Shown: piece by piece, positions 11,745 to 23,637 of the stretch
Numbering within the stretch: position 1 is the stretch's first letter
Layout: the number at the start of each line of letters is the position of its first letter
Assembly: GCA_019914945.1 (NCBI GenBank)
Contig: CM034104.1
Span: forward strand, 12,512,046-12,576,045
Direction: 5' to 3'
Source: Typha latifolia
Lineage: Eukaryota; Streptophyta; Magnoliopsida; Poales; Typhaceae
Length of the DNA: 64,000 nt
Notes under the pieces: generated by a model
The model's input: the letters and a program-made list of their open reading frames with translations, nothing else
What the model was told of the DNA's origin: nothing
The model's database searches: none
Position numbers and translations under genes: made by a program

Positions 11745-13850
11745 CTACAACTTGGATGAGGGCCTTGAACTTCGACCTTGTATAAATTTCTGCATATTTG
11801 CAAATTGCTCCTTGGTCATGTTGGTATAATAGCTATGAGCTCTTTCCTGAAACCAAAAATACATTTAAGAGAATAAGGATGGCAGCATTTACAAGAACAG
11901 TAACTGAAGGAAGAGGAACAATTCAACTGTGCTGCCAACTAAATATATTAGACAAGATTTATAACAAATTATAAACTCTAATATATTCTATCCTCGTAGG
12001 CAGCTAGTGTATGAGATAAATGCAACAGTATATGATTCACAGATTCATTAGGAATAATATCAACAGGCTAGTTTGATGCTTAGATTGTTCAAAGGTATAT
12101 GACTCAGTTTCAAAGCCGCAATCTATTTTCTTTTTTTCCGTTACAAAAATATAGTATCTGTTTAAGCTAGTCAGCACAGCATATCTATACGCCATCCTAC
12201 CACATGAATTACGCAGACCAATCTTATTTATCTTCAGACTTTAAACGACCTTTTACTGAAACCTGTTCTTCAACCAACTACTGTCATCATAATAATAAGA
12301 TGAACAGTATCTTTATTTGTTAGCCTAGCAGCTATTTCAGAGTGTTGTAATTCTAGTTACTAGTCAGAACAGTGTAGAGATATATTACCTTTTCAATAGC
12401 AAGAGCATTGCCCAAGTCCAGCTTGAAACCATCATTTATAACTGATTTGTACCTCAAGACCATATCTTGGTTGTTTCTTGCAATGGCCTCTGCTATCTCT
12501 TTCGCTTTCTTCAACACTTCGCTGTTGTCCACAATATGATTAACAAGTCCCCATTTCTCTGCCATTTCTGCAGTTATTGCCATACCACTAAGTGACACTT
12601 CTCGAGCCCTATTCAGCCCAATGACGCGTGATAGCTTTTGTGAAAGGCCCCATGATGGAAAAATACCAAACCTGGATCATCATTTTCATTATCAGTTCAA
12701 TAAATTCAATAATGAATGGACACAAAAGCCAATAAAAGAAAAATTTTAAGTGATATATAGCATTTCACAATCCAAAGTAGCTAAATTGCTTCGCTGCTTG
12801 TTTCATGGAATTTCGCAGTATAAACAAGATAATACTAACAGACAAGTCTTTGGACAATAAATTTATCCTACCCTCCACAGACAATCATCATAGATGAGAA
12901 GACGAACAATTCATTCAAGAATGAACTCAATGAATGCATGTTCTACTAAGCTGAATGGTGACATACAATCAACAAAAAACTAATAGATCAATTCAAAACC
13001 AGGATGATAAATACTGTCAGTCCGCTTGGAACTAAATCTGTTGCCAATCATCTTGGTTCTCTGGCTTTCCAACAATCCAAGTAAATTCATGTGCTATGCA
13101 AACCAAAGATCCATGTGCAATATATAACCAAGTTGTTTCTTTCAATATATACATAAAAGAAACAAACTAACATAAAAAAGTACTCTTTGGAATACATAGA
13201 TCCACACACAGCATAATTATTGCTATTACATATTTCATATCACACCATTTAAAGGCATCCAAACTGCTGACAAACAGATAGTTTCAGAAATTTCAAAACG
13301 GATCAATCCAAACAAATATCAAAACGGATTCTAAATTTAGCCTTGAATTTGAAATTTCCGAAATTTCTCTAGCCTAGAACGGATGAAAACTTTAAATTCT
13401 AGAAGAGAAGCTAAGAGGACGGCGAATTACTCACTTCGCGTGCGTGTCGATGAACTTGGCATCGCGGCCCGCGACCAGCACGTCGCACGCGAGCACGATC
13501 TCGAACCCGCCAGTGACCGCAAACCCGTTCACCGCACCAATGATCGGCTTCCGGCACATTTCCATCTGCGCCACGGGGTTGGCGGCGGGATCTTTGACGT
13601 CGCCCTTGAAGACCTCCTCCGCCGCCGTGAGATCGACGCCGGAGCAGAAGGACCTCCCCCGGCCGGCGAGCACCACCGCCGCCACCGACTCGTCGGCGTC
13701 GAGCCGCCGGAAGGCGGCGGCGAGTGAGATCATCATGGGTCGGGTAAGGGAGTTGAGGGATTTGGGCCGGTTTATGGTCACGACGGCGACTGGCGAGCCG
13801 GGCCGGTCGCGTTCGACGAGGATGAGATCGTCCGGTGAGGAGGGCTCCAT
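11745..13850 (-). CDS. ECHIA: Peroxisomal enoyl-CoA hydratase/isomerase family protein
   Basis: Three exons, 13435-13850, 12389-12671 and 11745-11846, join in frame to give 266 residues starting at ATG 13850. The crotonase fold is clear: GRGRSFCSGVDL (residues 63-74) and GFAVTGGFE (109-117) form the oxyanion hole, and Glu117 corresponds to the first catalytic glutamate of rat enoyl-CoA hydratase. FGIFPSWGLSQKL marks the plant ECHIA subfamily (Arabidopsis At4g16210, about 265 residues). The protein ends PSSKL: SKL is a canonical PTS1, so peroxisomal import is expected. The likely role is in beta-oxidation of unsaturated fatty acids. The position of the second catalytic glutamate appears to hold His137 (DTHAKFG); as I recall this is shared by plant homologues, so the exact reaction is less certain than the family. 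Confidence 0.92.
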
Positions 13851-14397
13851 TTGGGAAATGGACGGCTGAGGGTGAAAGATGGAATTGGTATTGCGTGTCG
13901 TCCGAGTTTATGGAACGAGGTGGTTGAGATCGGCGCGATTTTATTACGTTGGAATGCGTAAAATTTATCCCGACATTTTGGTTTCATTTGACTAAATTGC
14001 CCTTTGGGGGTTAGATAATTTCTTTATTGCCCTTGCGTGGATAGGCTTGCCGGAGCTGACTTGACGTCACCCAATAGATTATTAAAAGGACAAAAATAAC
14101 CATTACATTAACATATTAAAAAAATACATTTTATCATTTGCACCTTGAACCAAAAAAAAAAAAAAGAACGAAAATTTCTCCTCCTAAACTAACAAAAATT
14201 TTGCATCTAAAAACGTTATTTACAGAACAATTTGTTTACCGGCTTGTAAGCATAAACATCAAACATGAACATAAAAAATCCAGCCCATAGAAAAAGAATA
14301 TTTCATTCAAATCAAAATAAGCTGATCGTTGGATACATTCTTTTGGTAACTCCATTCAGAAAATTGAAGTACAGAGGTAAATCTGGAGCAGGAAGTC
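13851..14397. other. Promoter/5' region of ECHIA and 3' flank of GDSL gene
   Basis: Short intergenic stretch between two minus-strand genes. The part next to 13850 is GC-richer and probably holds the ECHIA 5' UTR; the rest is AT-rich with an A-run near 14151-14165. No further gene was seen. Confidence 0.5.
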
Positions 14398-16199
14398 TCA
14401 AGAATTGACTAATTGCCGCACATTCATTGGAGAAATATCAGCTAAATCACCATCGAGCAGTCGTCGAGCTATGATAGTATTAGCTGCATCACTGGGATGG
14501 TATGGATCCCAGAAGACATACTTGGATCTATCAGGGCAGACTTTAGATGTTGGACCGCATGGTAAAAGACCTCCAAATCGACCTCCAACAAAGCAACAGG
14601 CAGAATCAGCTACCTCAAAACCTACAAGTTCGAAATGCGAATCTTAGTCGAATACGAATCAATAATTTTATGCTCGTAAATTATTACAATTTCATGTAGT
14701 ACCATAATATTCATAGTTCTGGAAGATATCTGATACAATGTGGTACACATCTGCATACAAGAAGAGTGATCCTTCAAAATTTAAGCTAAGTTCACTTATA
14801 AGATCCTTCAACCTCTTGTTGTAGTATTGAGCTAATTGATCTGGAAAATCGGCACAGTTATTGCCTGCTAATGGATGTATCTCCCTTACATAGGGGATAC
14901 AGCCGATAGGCCCAACATTTGCCACAACAATTTTCCGCGCATCCAATGAATATAGTCTCTGCAGGATATTAAGTGATATTAGCTATTAGCTATAATGGCT
15001 TAAGCATGGCAATTCTTGTCGAACCGTAATTGATTAAAAAAAATTGAATTGGGTAATGAGGAATTACTGTTAGTTGTTGCCGATATTTTGAGATCATGGC
15101 GTCTACAAACATTTCAGGAGATACTGATGCTCTTTCAGGCACTGAGAGTACAGGAGTGAGGTAATTGTTGATGAAATCATTAGATCCCATAGTGACTGAG
15201 TAGAGAGCTTTCCTTAACAAACTCACAGCTGACGGCATCCCAAGACTTGAGATTATGTCCTGCCTGTTGTTTGCGAAGTTATCTATCTGTGCATCCAAGT
15301 TGATACGCCCACCCTGAGAGACGTTTAAGAATCATGTCATCACAAAGAAACAAGCTATAGACGCAATAAAACCAACAGGGATCCATTGTTGCATACTTTG
15401 CATAGGAAAACATGCACATGTAAAATTTAGAATGAGAATATGGGAAAGAAAGATATCCAACTGAATAGAAACCAGTAGATGCATCCTTACTAGATAAATG
15501 ACTTTGATCGTTAAAGTACTCATTTGGTATCAGTTCCATTGATGAAGTCTGCACTCTGCTTTTAATATCATTTTTGGTTTCATGAAATGCATGTGATGTC
15601 ATGCTAAACACACCCATAAAATTGAGTTCTTATAGTGAAGATTATAAGATGTAAATTTGGAGCAAAAGGGATTAAAGACAAGTTTATCTGATGAGCAAAT
15701 TATGCTTACAAAAAAGTTTCCTGTTTGATTGAGAATCCCTCCTGCTCCAGATGCATAGTTGACACCTTTCAATACCACAGCCCCAGTTGTATCCGGAGCC
15801 AAATAAGGAGGCGAGAATCCTAATCCCAACTCTTGACCTAAATTATCAAAATGGGGTCCATCAAATTAGAAAAGGTTTATGGAGAAGACAACAAACGAAT
15901 CACTTGAGTGAAATATAAGATTTACCAAGTATGTCAACAATTGTTCGTCCATTGGTGAAGCGGCCAGTTGGTTGATGACTCGGAAAGTCAATACCATTTG
16001 GTTGGAGATTAGCCTTAGATAAGGTGGAAATATAGTTATTGTTTCCAGCATCAACTAAAGAATCCCCAAAAATAAAATTAGCAGGTAAGTCATCACCAGA
16101 ACAATTACCTAGCAAGAAATAACCTACTATCATGACAAGAAATTCAAGTGCAAGGCAACAGTTGGATAGAGAACCCATCTTTCTTCTATTCAATGCCAT
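14398..16199 (-). CDS. GDSL esterase/lipase, secreted
   Basis: Five exons (15926-16199, 15710-15837, 15068-15313, 14703-14958, 14398-14621) join in frame to 375 residues; the five-exon pattern and length are typical of plant GDSL lipases. The first ATG is at 16199; a second Met eight residues in would also retain the signal segment. Residues ~14-35 form a hydrophobic signal peptide. SGNH blocks are present: FIFGDSLVDAGNNNY with Ser47, GVNYASGAGGI, MGSNDFINNY, and the C-terminal DPYHPSDAAN with the Asp and His of the triad. The enzyme is expected to act in the apoplast on acyl or acetyl esters, perhaps cutin or wall polymers; the substrate cannot be read from sequence. It lies between ECHIA and the wall-related genes, in the same order as in Arabidopsis chromosome 4 (At4g16230, from memory). 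Confidence 0.92.
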
Positions 16200-17039
16200 C
16201 AAGACAAGGTAGAAAACAATCTAAACAAACCACAAATAGAATTACTTCCTATACTCTATCCACTTCGGATTACACTACCAAAGACAAAGTATGACTTTTC
16301 TTCATAACCAACATAACTAAGAAAGTACTAGTACTAAAGAAGTTGCACCAAATCCCCCAAGAACACGGAAGGCCCAGAGGAGAACTATAAAGCAATGTAG
16401 AGCCAGAGACCTAAAAGGATCAAAATGCCGAGAAGAAACTTAGGCAAGAAGGGACCAAAGAACCAAGGAACCAGAAGCCCACAACTGAGTATCCAACACC
16501 CACTTGCTTCTGTTCTTATAATGGCATGGGGAGAACATGGGCATTGAATGGCGTGAGGTCTGAAGACATAGACTGAGGTAGGCAGAGAAGCTTTTAATGG
16601 AGGGATCCAAGGGCGGAGAAGAAGGAAGATGGGAGATTTGGCCCATAAAAGAGGCTCCCCCCCTCGGTTGCCAAATATGGCGGGAGCTCCCATCACGGTT
16701 TACTGTTTGATAAAGTTATCTGTTGCACCGCGGGAGCTCTTTTTTATCTTAAAATATAAGATAGCATTCAATAGTCTTGAACTGGCACCAATCAACGTTC
16801 AAAATTTTTAAAATTTTAAACCCAACGGCCACCAACCAGGCCATTTCCTTATCATTAATGGACCCCCTTAGCATTCTATCAATTACGTCTTTAAGCAATT
16901 AAACAAATACAAATATATCTACACAAAGAAGGTGAGTAAATTCTTTTTTTATATATATAAAAATTCAATCTTTTTACTCCATATATATACGAATAGTTGG
17001 CACCTCTCATTGCACATGAACCGAATATGCACTCTTACT
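16200..17039. other. Upstream region of GDSL gene
   Basis: Contains a moderately GC-rich block (about 16330-16740) with minus-strand open frames that show no recognisable domain; it may be the 5' UTR or promoter of the GDSL gene. The remainder is AT-rich. Confidence 0.4.
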
Positions 17040-18138
17040 TAGAAAAATTAAAGATATTTGCAGTTTGAACCTTGTAAATTATGCAATATTATCTGAACCA
17101 AAATTCCACATCTATAGGTTCTTGAATGAAAACTTTAACAAATTAAAGAATTTGCATTTAGAAACCTCTTATTTATGCAATATTACTCAAATTCGAAAAT
17201 ACACTTTTCCATAGGATGTTAAATGAAAAGCTTACCAAAAAGCTAACAAAATTTACATTTAGAACCCTGTATTTCGTAATATTATTTGAACCATAAATTC
17301 ACAAAAATATAGGGTGTTATCAGCAAAAATTAAGATATTTACATTTAGCACCCTGTATTTCGTAATATTATTTGAACCATAAATTCACAAAAATATAGGG
17401 TGTTATCAGCAAAAATTAAGATATTTACATTTAGCACCCTGTATTTCGTAATATTATTTGAACCATAAATTCACAAAAATATAGGGTGTTATCAGCAAAA
17501 ATTAAGATATTTACATTTAGCACCCTGTATTTCGTAATATTATTTGAACCATAAATTCACAAAAATATAGGGTGTTATCAGCAAAAATTAAGATATTTAC
17601 ATTTAACACCCTGTATTTCGTAATATTATTTGAACCATAAATTCACAAAAATATAGGGTTTTATCAGCAAAATTTAAGATATTTACATTTAGCACCCTGT
17701 ATTTCGTAATATTAATTGAACAATAAATTCACAAAAATATAGGGTGTTATCAGCAAAAATTAAGATATTTACATTTAGCACCCTAAATTTTTACAATATT
17801 ATATGAATAGAAATTCACATAACTATAAGGTGCTAAATGAAATGTTCACCAAAAACAAGGAAATTTATATTTTAAACACTATATTTCGTAATATTATATG
17901 AACTAGAAATTCACATAATATAGGGTGTCAAATGAAAATGTTACCGAAACTAAAGAAATTTATATTTAGCACCTTGTATTTCCTAACTAGGGCTGTCAAA
18001 ATAATCGAGCCAGTTTGAGCTCGGCATGACAATGCTCGATTAAAAATAGGCTGAGCCGAGCTTGATCATTAAAGCTAGGCTCGAAATTAAATTCAAACCC
18101 AAGCTTGATTCCGATCATGTCAGCTCGATAATGCTCGA

Positions 18139-18169
<31 letters not shown>

Positions 18170-19340
18170 GAGTAATATTAAACTAATATGAACTATCAGA
18201 TTAAAACCCTTTCACCCATTCAGAATTTCAGCCATTATTTTCTAACACAATTATCTTTATTGTTTGTAATTTATATTTTGGTTGCTGGTAGTTTTTTTGA
18301 CACAATTATCTTTGTTACTTGTAATTTATATTTTGATTACTTGTAGTTTTCTAATCCATTTATCTTTATTACTTGTAATTTATATTTTAGTAATATTATA
18401 TGTTTATAGTTAAATTAGATTTTATTTCAAGTTTGATTCAAGCTTAAATTAATTCAAGCTTGCTCATGCTCGAAAATAGTTTGAAATTGCTAATTGAGTA
18501 GCTTATTTAAGCTCGTTTAAGCTCGAAATTGGCTCGGATTGAAATTATTTCAATTCAAGCTTGATCACATAGACAGGGTCGAAATTAATTTCAATCCAAG
18601 CTTAGATTAGAGCCGAACTCGATCAAGCTCTGCTCGTTTACACCCCTATTCCTAAAGCTATTTGAACTGAAATTTCACATAAATATAGGGTGTTAAATGA
18701 AAACTTCACAAAAATTTGTAATTAACGCCCTGTATTTATTCGAAATTACTTGAACCAAAATATCCACATATACAGGGTCTTAAATGAGAATTTTACCAAA
18801 AAAATAAAAGGAATTTACAAGTAGGCCCGTATTTATGCAATATTCAGACTGAAAATACACTTATCCATTGCAAGTGTTAAGTAAAAATTCACCAAAACTA
18901 AAGACATTTACATATAATACCCTGTATTTCTATAATATTATTTCAACTGAGAGTTCACATAAATAAAGAGAGTAAAATGAAAAATCCATCGAAAGTAAAG
19001 AAATTTGTTAACGCCTGTATTTATGCAATATTAAATTTACATCTGTATATATAGAGTGTTAAATGAAAATTTTATTGAAAACTAAAGAAATTTGCATGTA
19101 GCTCCCTATATTGCAATATTATTGGACTATGATTTATTTAGTTTCAGGGTGTCAAATGAAAACTTAACAAAAATTCGCCTTCTGTATGTATACAATATTA
19201 TTTAAATAAAAAATTCACACACACATAATATATTAGGGTGTCAAATTAAAAATTCACCAAAAATTAAAGAATAAAAGTTGTATTTAGACCCCCCTATTTA
19301 TGTATCTTGAATAGAAAACTTACATATATCTAAGGTATTT
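17040..19340. repeat. Minisatellite array, ~86-bp unit
   Basis: Six near-identical 86-bp units run from 17255 to 17770: the landmark ACATTTAG(C/A)(A/C)CCCTGTATTT recurs at 17255, 17341, 17427, 17513, 17599 and 17685, and again at 17771. Each unit contains GTATTTCGTAATATTA, ACCATAAATTCACA and ATATAGGGTGTTATCAG. Diverged units of similar length continue on both sides, from about 17040 and up to about 19340, with changing sequence but the same order of landmarks. The core therefore looks recently expanded inside an older array. No coding potential. An hAT-like element interrupts it at 17988-18648. Confidence 0.9.
17988..18648. mobile_element. Non-autonomous hAT-like DNA transposon, 661 bp
   Basis: The element interrupts one minisatellite unit. 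Left end TAGGGCTGTCAAAATAATCG and right end GCTCGTTTACACCCCTA are imperfect terminal inverted repeats (TAGGGNTGT at both ends). It is flanked by 8-base near-duplications TTCCTAAC (17980-17987) and TTCCTAAA (18649-18656), the target-duplication size expected of hAT elements. The interior is rich in GCTCGA, CAAGCTTGAT and AAGCTCG subrepeats and carries a TA run (18140-18165). There is no transposase ORF. Confidence 0.75.
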
Positions 19341-20420
19341 TTTTAGAGCAAATGCATCACTTTCACCTAATTTCTTTTCTACTTTGCCGCTTTCTAAGTT
19401 CTTTACCTTCTTCCTCGTCCCTCAAAGCCTTCATACTTCCTGGGCACTTCCATCTCTCTCTCTCTCGGCTTCCTCTCATGGAAATTTACTAAACATAATC
19501 CCCAATAATTATTTGTAAATTTGATTTAAAACTTACGTTATGGACTGATAGAACTCAATCACGGACTATAATAATAGTTATATTTATTTGATAGTATCCT
19601 AATGATGACTAGGAAAATAATAGAGGGGAATATGAAGATAGTAATGGGCAATTTAACAAAGGAAAGGATCACATGCAACTAAATTAATAACAACAGATAC
19701 AGCTAACTACCTTAGAGAAAGTTTGACATAAACTTTAAAGAAGCTTTTGGTGGTACCTTACCATCCTCAATGGGCAATCAATGAAAACGATCTTTTCTTT
19801 TTCCGAGAGAAGAAATTCATGCATAATAATAGATTGATGAACCCATTCATGAAAGTAACCTAAGTGTGTGAAACTTTAAAGAAGCTTTCCTTTTTCCATT
19901 CAGCTAATAGATCTGCCAATTATTTTTGACTAGGCTCAACTAATAGGTTCAGTTTCTATCTTTCCCATCAAGGGTCCCAGTTCAAATCCAATTGTCCAGC
20001 ATAAGCTATTAGAGAGAGTTAATTTTATTGTCCAGTCTATATAATATACCTAACTTCTGAGCGATGAAAGAGAAAAAGAAAACAATTACTCTTGACTGGG
20101 TATATTATTATCTATCTTTGTTTTTCTTTTGAAAAAAAGTAAAAATTTAATAATGTCGACAGTTTACTAAATATCGATATTATTAAAATTCGAATTTTCA
20201 TTAGCTAAATCATAGTATAATTAGAGTAGTCAAACAAGTTAGATTAATTAGACTTTGACTCCCAGCTCAATATCACTTCATTTGATTAATTAGTTGGGAA
20301 AATTTAAAAGACCCAAACATAGATGAACAGAATATGGTTTGCCTGGTTTAAACTACTTCCCGCCTTCTTCTCCCCACCTCTGCTAGAAAGCAACGGAATA
20401 AAAGGAGGGCCTTTTATTAA

Positions 20421-20423
<3 letters not shown>
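19341..20423. other. Intergenic region upstream of pectinesterase
   Basis: AT-rich DNA that should contain the pectinesterase promoter. A short CT run lies near 19455. No convincing gene was seen. Confidence 0.45.

Positions 20424-20504
<81 letters not shown>
20424..20504 (+). repeat. (CT)n microsatellite in the pectinesterase leader
   Basis: About 40 consecutive CT dinucleotides end 47 bases before the pectinesterase ATG at 20552, so they most likely lie in the 5' UTR or core promoter. CT-rich leaders are common in plant genes; this length should be polymorphic. Confidence 0.9.
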
Positions 20505-20510
<6 letters not shown>

Positions 20511-20551
20511 TTTCTCCATGACATTGTGAGTAATCTTGCAAGCAACCAAAC

Positions 20552-23027
20552 ATGTCATCATCTTCTTCCTTCTCCCCTCTCCTTAGCTCATGGGCAGCTA
20601 TAATCCTTCTCCTCTCGCTCTCCTCCATCTTCGGAGGAGCTCTCGCCGGCACCCACAAGACAAAGATCATCATCGATGCCCCCCTCCTCACTTCGAAGAT
20701 TCAAACAAATCGCTCGTTACTCATCGGTCCGTCGGAAGAATTCAAGACGGTTCAGGCTGCCATTGATGCAGTCCCCGAGGGAAATTCGGATTGGATTATT
20801 CTTCATATCAAGGCAGGCGTTTATAGGTATATATTTTTCACTCCATATCAACGAAAATTTGTCAAAAATGCCATATGTTTTATTTATTTATTTATTGTCA
20901 TCCACAAGCTACTATATGATATTTATCTTTGGGCCTTGTATTTTATTTTTAATACCTCAAAAAAAATTATGGTCATGGATATTTATCATATATATGTTAT
21001 ACTAACTATAGATGCAAAATAATTTTAATACGCCTCAGTAAAATTTTAAAATTAAGATAAAAATAAAAGAGGAATCACCTTTTAAAGTCAAACGAAAGGT
21101 ACTTTAAATACATAATTTTTTTAAAACTAATAAGAAAATATTCGCTAGTTTATTAGCTACTGTTAGATTAAAATTTAATCCCGAGTATTTTTAAGATATT
21201 AAATATTCATTTGATGGGGTTGAGAATGATAATAAATAAAAAATGTTGGATAATTTTACAAAATTTCCTCACTACAAATATCATGAATACTCTCTATTTC
21301 TTATTTAAGGCTTGAATGAAAGTAATATATATTCTTTTATTATGAAGTTTATCTCCGATGTAATGTTATAGTTTCACATAGCGACATTATTGAGTGAATT
21401 AATTTTGTAGAGAGAAGGTTGTGATACCAGAGAACAAGCCTTACATATACTTGAGAGGCAATGGCAAGGGAAGGACAACCATAGTATGGAAAGAGAACTC
21501 CAATAACAACACAGAGTCTGCAACCTTCAGTGTGTGGGCTGACAACTTCATTGCCTTTGGCATTAGCTTCAAGGTCTAGTCTCCTTCTTAACCTTTCTAA
21601 CTTCCATTCCATGTAGATATGACAACCATCTCTCATGCAAATTAAGAATTTCTATTTATTTATAAGATAAATTACAATTTACTTATAGTGGTTTAGGCCA
21701 ATTTCAACTCACCTCCATACGATTTAAACTTAAACATTTAACTCCTCTATAGTTCAGACCAAGTTGCAGTTATTAGTCAACCTTTAGTCGAATAAAAAAA
21801 ATTAATTACTCTCAATGGTGTAATTTCGTCATTTTATAATTTATTCTTAGTAGAAAATATTACGGCCAATAAAGCTTTGTTATCCTTTAAGTCAATGACA
21901 AATTGATGAACTGTAATTTGTCGATAGAATGATGCGTCGATGGGATTGCGGAACACGCCGATGAACCAGTCGGTGGCGGCGCTGGTCTCCGGCGACAAGA
22001 ATGCTTTCTACCACTGTGCCTTCTATAGCTCTCACAACACCCTCTTTGATCGGAAGGGAAGGCATTACTATGAGAGCGGCTACATCCAAGGCAACATTGA
22101 CTTCATCTTTGGCCGTGGCCAATCCATCTTCCAGGCAAGTGCTCACTATGTTATCATCTCGTTGATCTCTAGATGGAAACTTCAATGGCAGCTCGATCGA
22201 GTTTAGAAATCAAAGATTCTCCTCACATATCTACACGTTTAATGGAATGCAGAGCTGCGAGATATTCGTTCTTCCGGACAGGAGGACAAAGATCCTCGGA
22301 TCCATCACAGCTCACAACAGGCAATCTGAAGACGACCAAAGTGGCTTCGTCTTCTTGAAAGGAAAAGTTTACGGAGTCGGCGACGTCTTCTTAGGCCGAG
22401 CAAACGAAGCTTATTCCCGGGTTATTTTTGCAAAAACGTACCTCTCCAGGACCGTCAACCCTGCCGGTTGGACCAACTGGAGCTACGACGGCAGCACCGA
22501 GTAAGCCAATATCTCGAATCTAATTAGAAATATTTTAGATATAAAGAGAGAAAACATATATAAGGTTTTTCAATTAATAATTTTGAACTTCTTATTACAT
22601 AGTTTAGTCTTCAATACTAAAATGTACTTATTGAGAAATAAAAGAACATGTGAAATTTTTTATTTTTTTTTTAAATTTAGGAGAGGGAAGAATTAGTATT
22701 GAAAAGAAAGCATCTTGTTTTATAATTACTAAGCTTTTAATTTATAAGTATCAAAAAATAATCTCAGCAAATAAGAAATCTTAAAAGGGTATGCACGCAA
22801 AAAAGAAAAGAAAAAAAGAAATGAATCAATGTTAGGCTTTATTTTGATCTTTGATGAGTTTGCTTTGCAGCAATCTGCTACTCGGACAGTATGACTGCCG
22901 TGGACCGGGTGCTGACGTGGAACGTCGTGTGAAATGGTCACGACAGCTCAGCAAGGAAGAGGCATCTCCATTCACCACCATAGATTTCATCAAAGGCAAG
23001 GAATGGTTGCCTGTTTACTACTACTGA
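20552..23027 (+). CDS. Pectinesterase without PRO region, altered active site
   Basis: Five exons join in frame: 20552-20826, 21411-21573, 21928-22134, 22253-22500 and 22871-23027, giving 349 residues. A signal peptide covers about residues 1-32 (LLLSLSSIFGGALAG). The CE8 fold follows directly, with no inhibitor-like PRO domain. Gln160 (PMNQSVAALVSGD), Asp204 (GNIDFIFG) and Arg264 (VFLGRA) match catalytic positions. The usual QDTL segment instead reads HNTL (His182-Asn183), replacing the oxyanion glutamine and the general-acid aspartate. The C-terminus has CRGPGADVERRVKWSRQL. Intron 3 (22135-22252) starts with GC: CAG|GCAAGT; no GT donor keeps the frame. It is expected to act in the wall on methyl-esterified pectin, or to be a non-catalytic relative. 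It is the only plus-strand gene here. Confidence 0.9.
21650..21890. repeat. Dispersed repeat copy inside pectinesterase intron 2
   Basis: AAATTACAATTTACTTATAG and the following C/T-rich segment resemble stretches at 6190, 25725 and 62415. The end carries ATTTCGTCATTTTATAATTT, the reverse of a motif in the 6291-6717 element. It fits within intron 2 (21574-21927). Confidence 0.45.
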
Positions 23028-23637
23028 GATCGATCGAGCAGATTGATCTTTAATTGTTGTATCTCTCTGAGTACGTAATCCGTTTATTTTTTAGATCATG
23101 TATGATGATATATGGAAACTTATTTAATGTAAGTCTTACATGGTGTCCTCAGTTTTCCTCTTAATATAATGAGAAGAGTATATATATTTCTCTTGACCAT
23201 TGATAGTGTTCTTCTTGAAGTACGTACGTTATCGGCTATTTTTAACAGCAAGATGTACTTTTCTTTTCTTTTCTTTGATAGGCCGTGAATCTGTAGTAGA
23301 AATTAATCAAAATCTTATATCTAAGACCGGAGAAATTTAAATATATAACCTATATCATGGACTGATAAAATTTCGACCATCACACTATAGTGGTGGTGAT
23401 CTAAAGCAAGAACTACTTTGTTAAGAGAATGTATGTTATTTTGGTTATCTACCAAAACAATATGGACATAAAAATAGTGAGCTTAGATCATCGGAAGCAA
23501 ACTCTTATTGATCATGAAGTGCAAAATACTCAAATACATAGTTGTTACAGTAAAATGAACTTAGGTAGCATGGAGATAATAATTTCCCCTATGTATAGTA
23601 CACAACTTAGGCTCTCCACAAATTGATGCATACTTAC
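23028..23637. other. Convergent intergenic region
   Basis: Shared 3' flanks of the plus-strand pectinesterase and the minus-strand glycine-rich protein gene. AT-rich; no gene or clear terminator was seen. Confidence 0.5.

Noticed and set aside
13383..13869. Plus-strand frames opposite the ECHIA first exon
   Set aside because: GC-rich shadow frames; the minus-strand frame has clear family motifs.
20304..20691. Frames across the CT microsatellite (ER and SL repeats)
   Set aside because: Dinucleotide repeats open frames by chance; no start context or domain.
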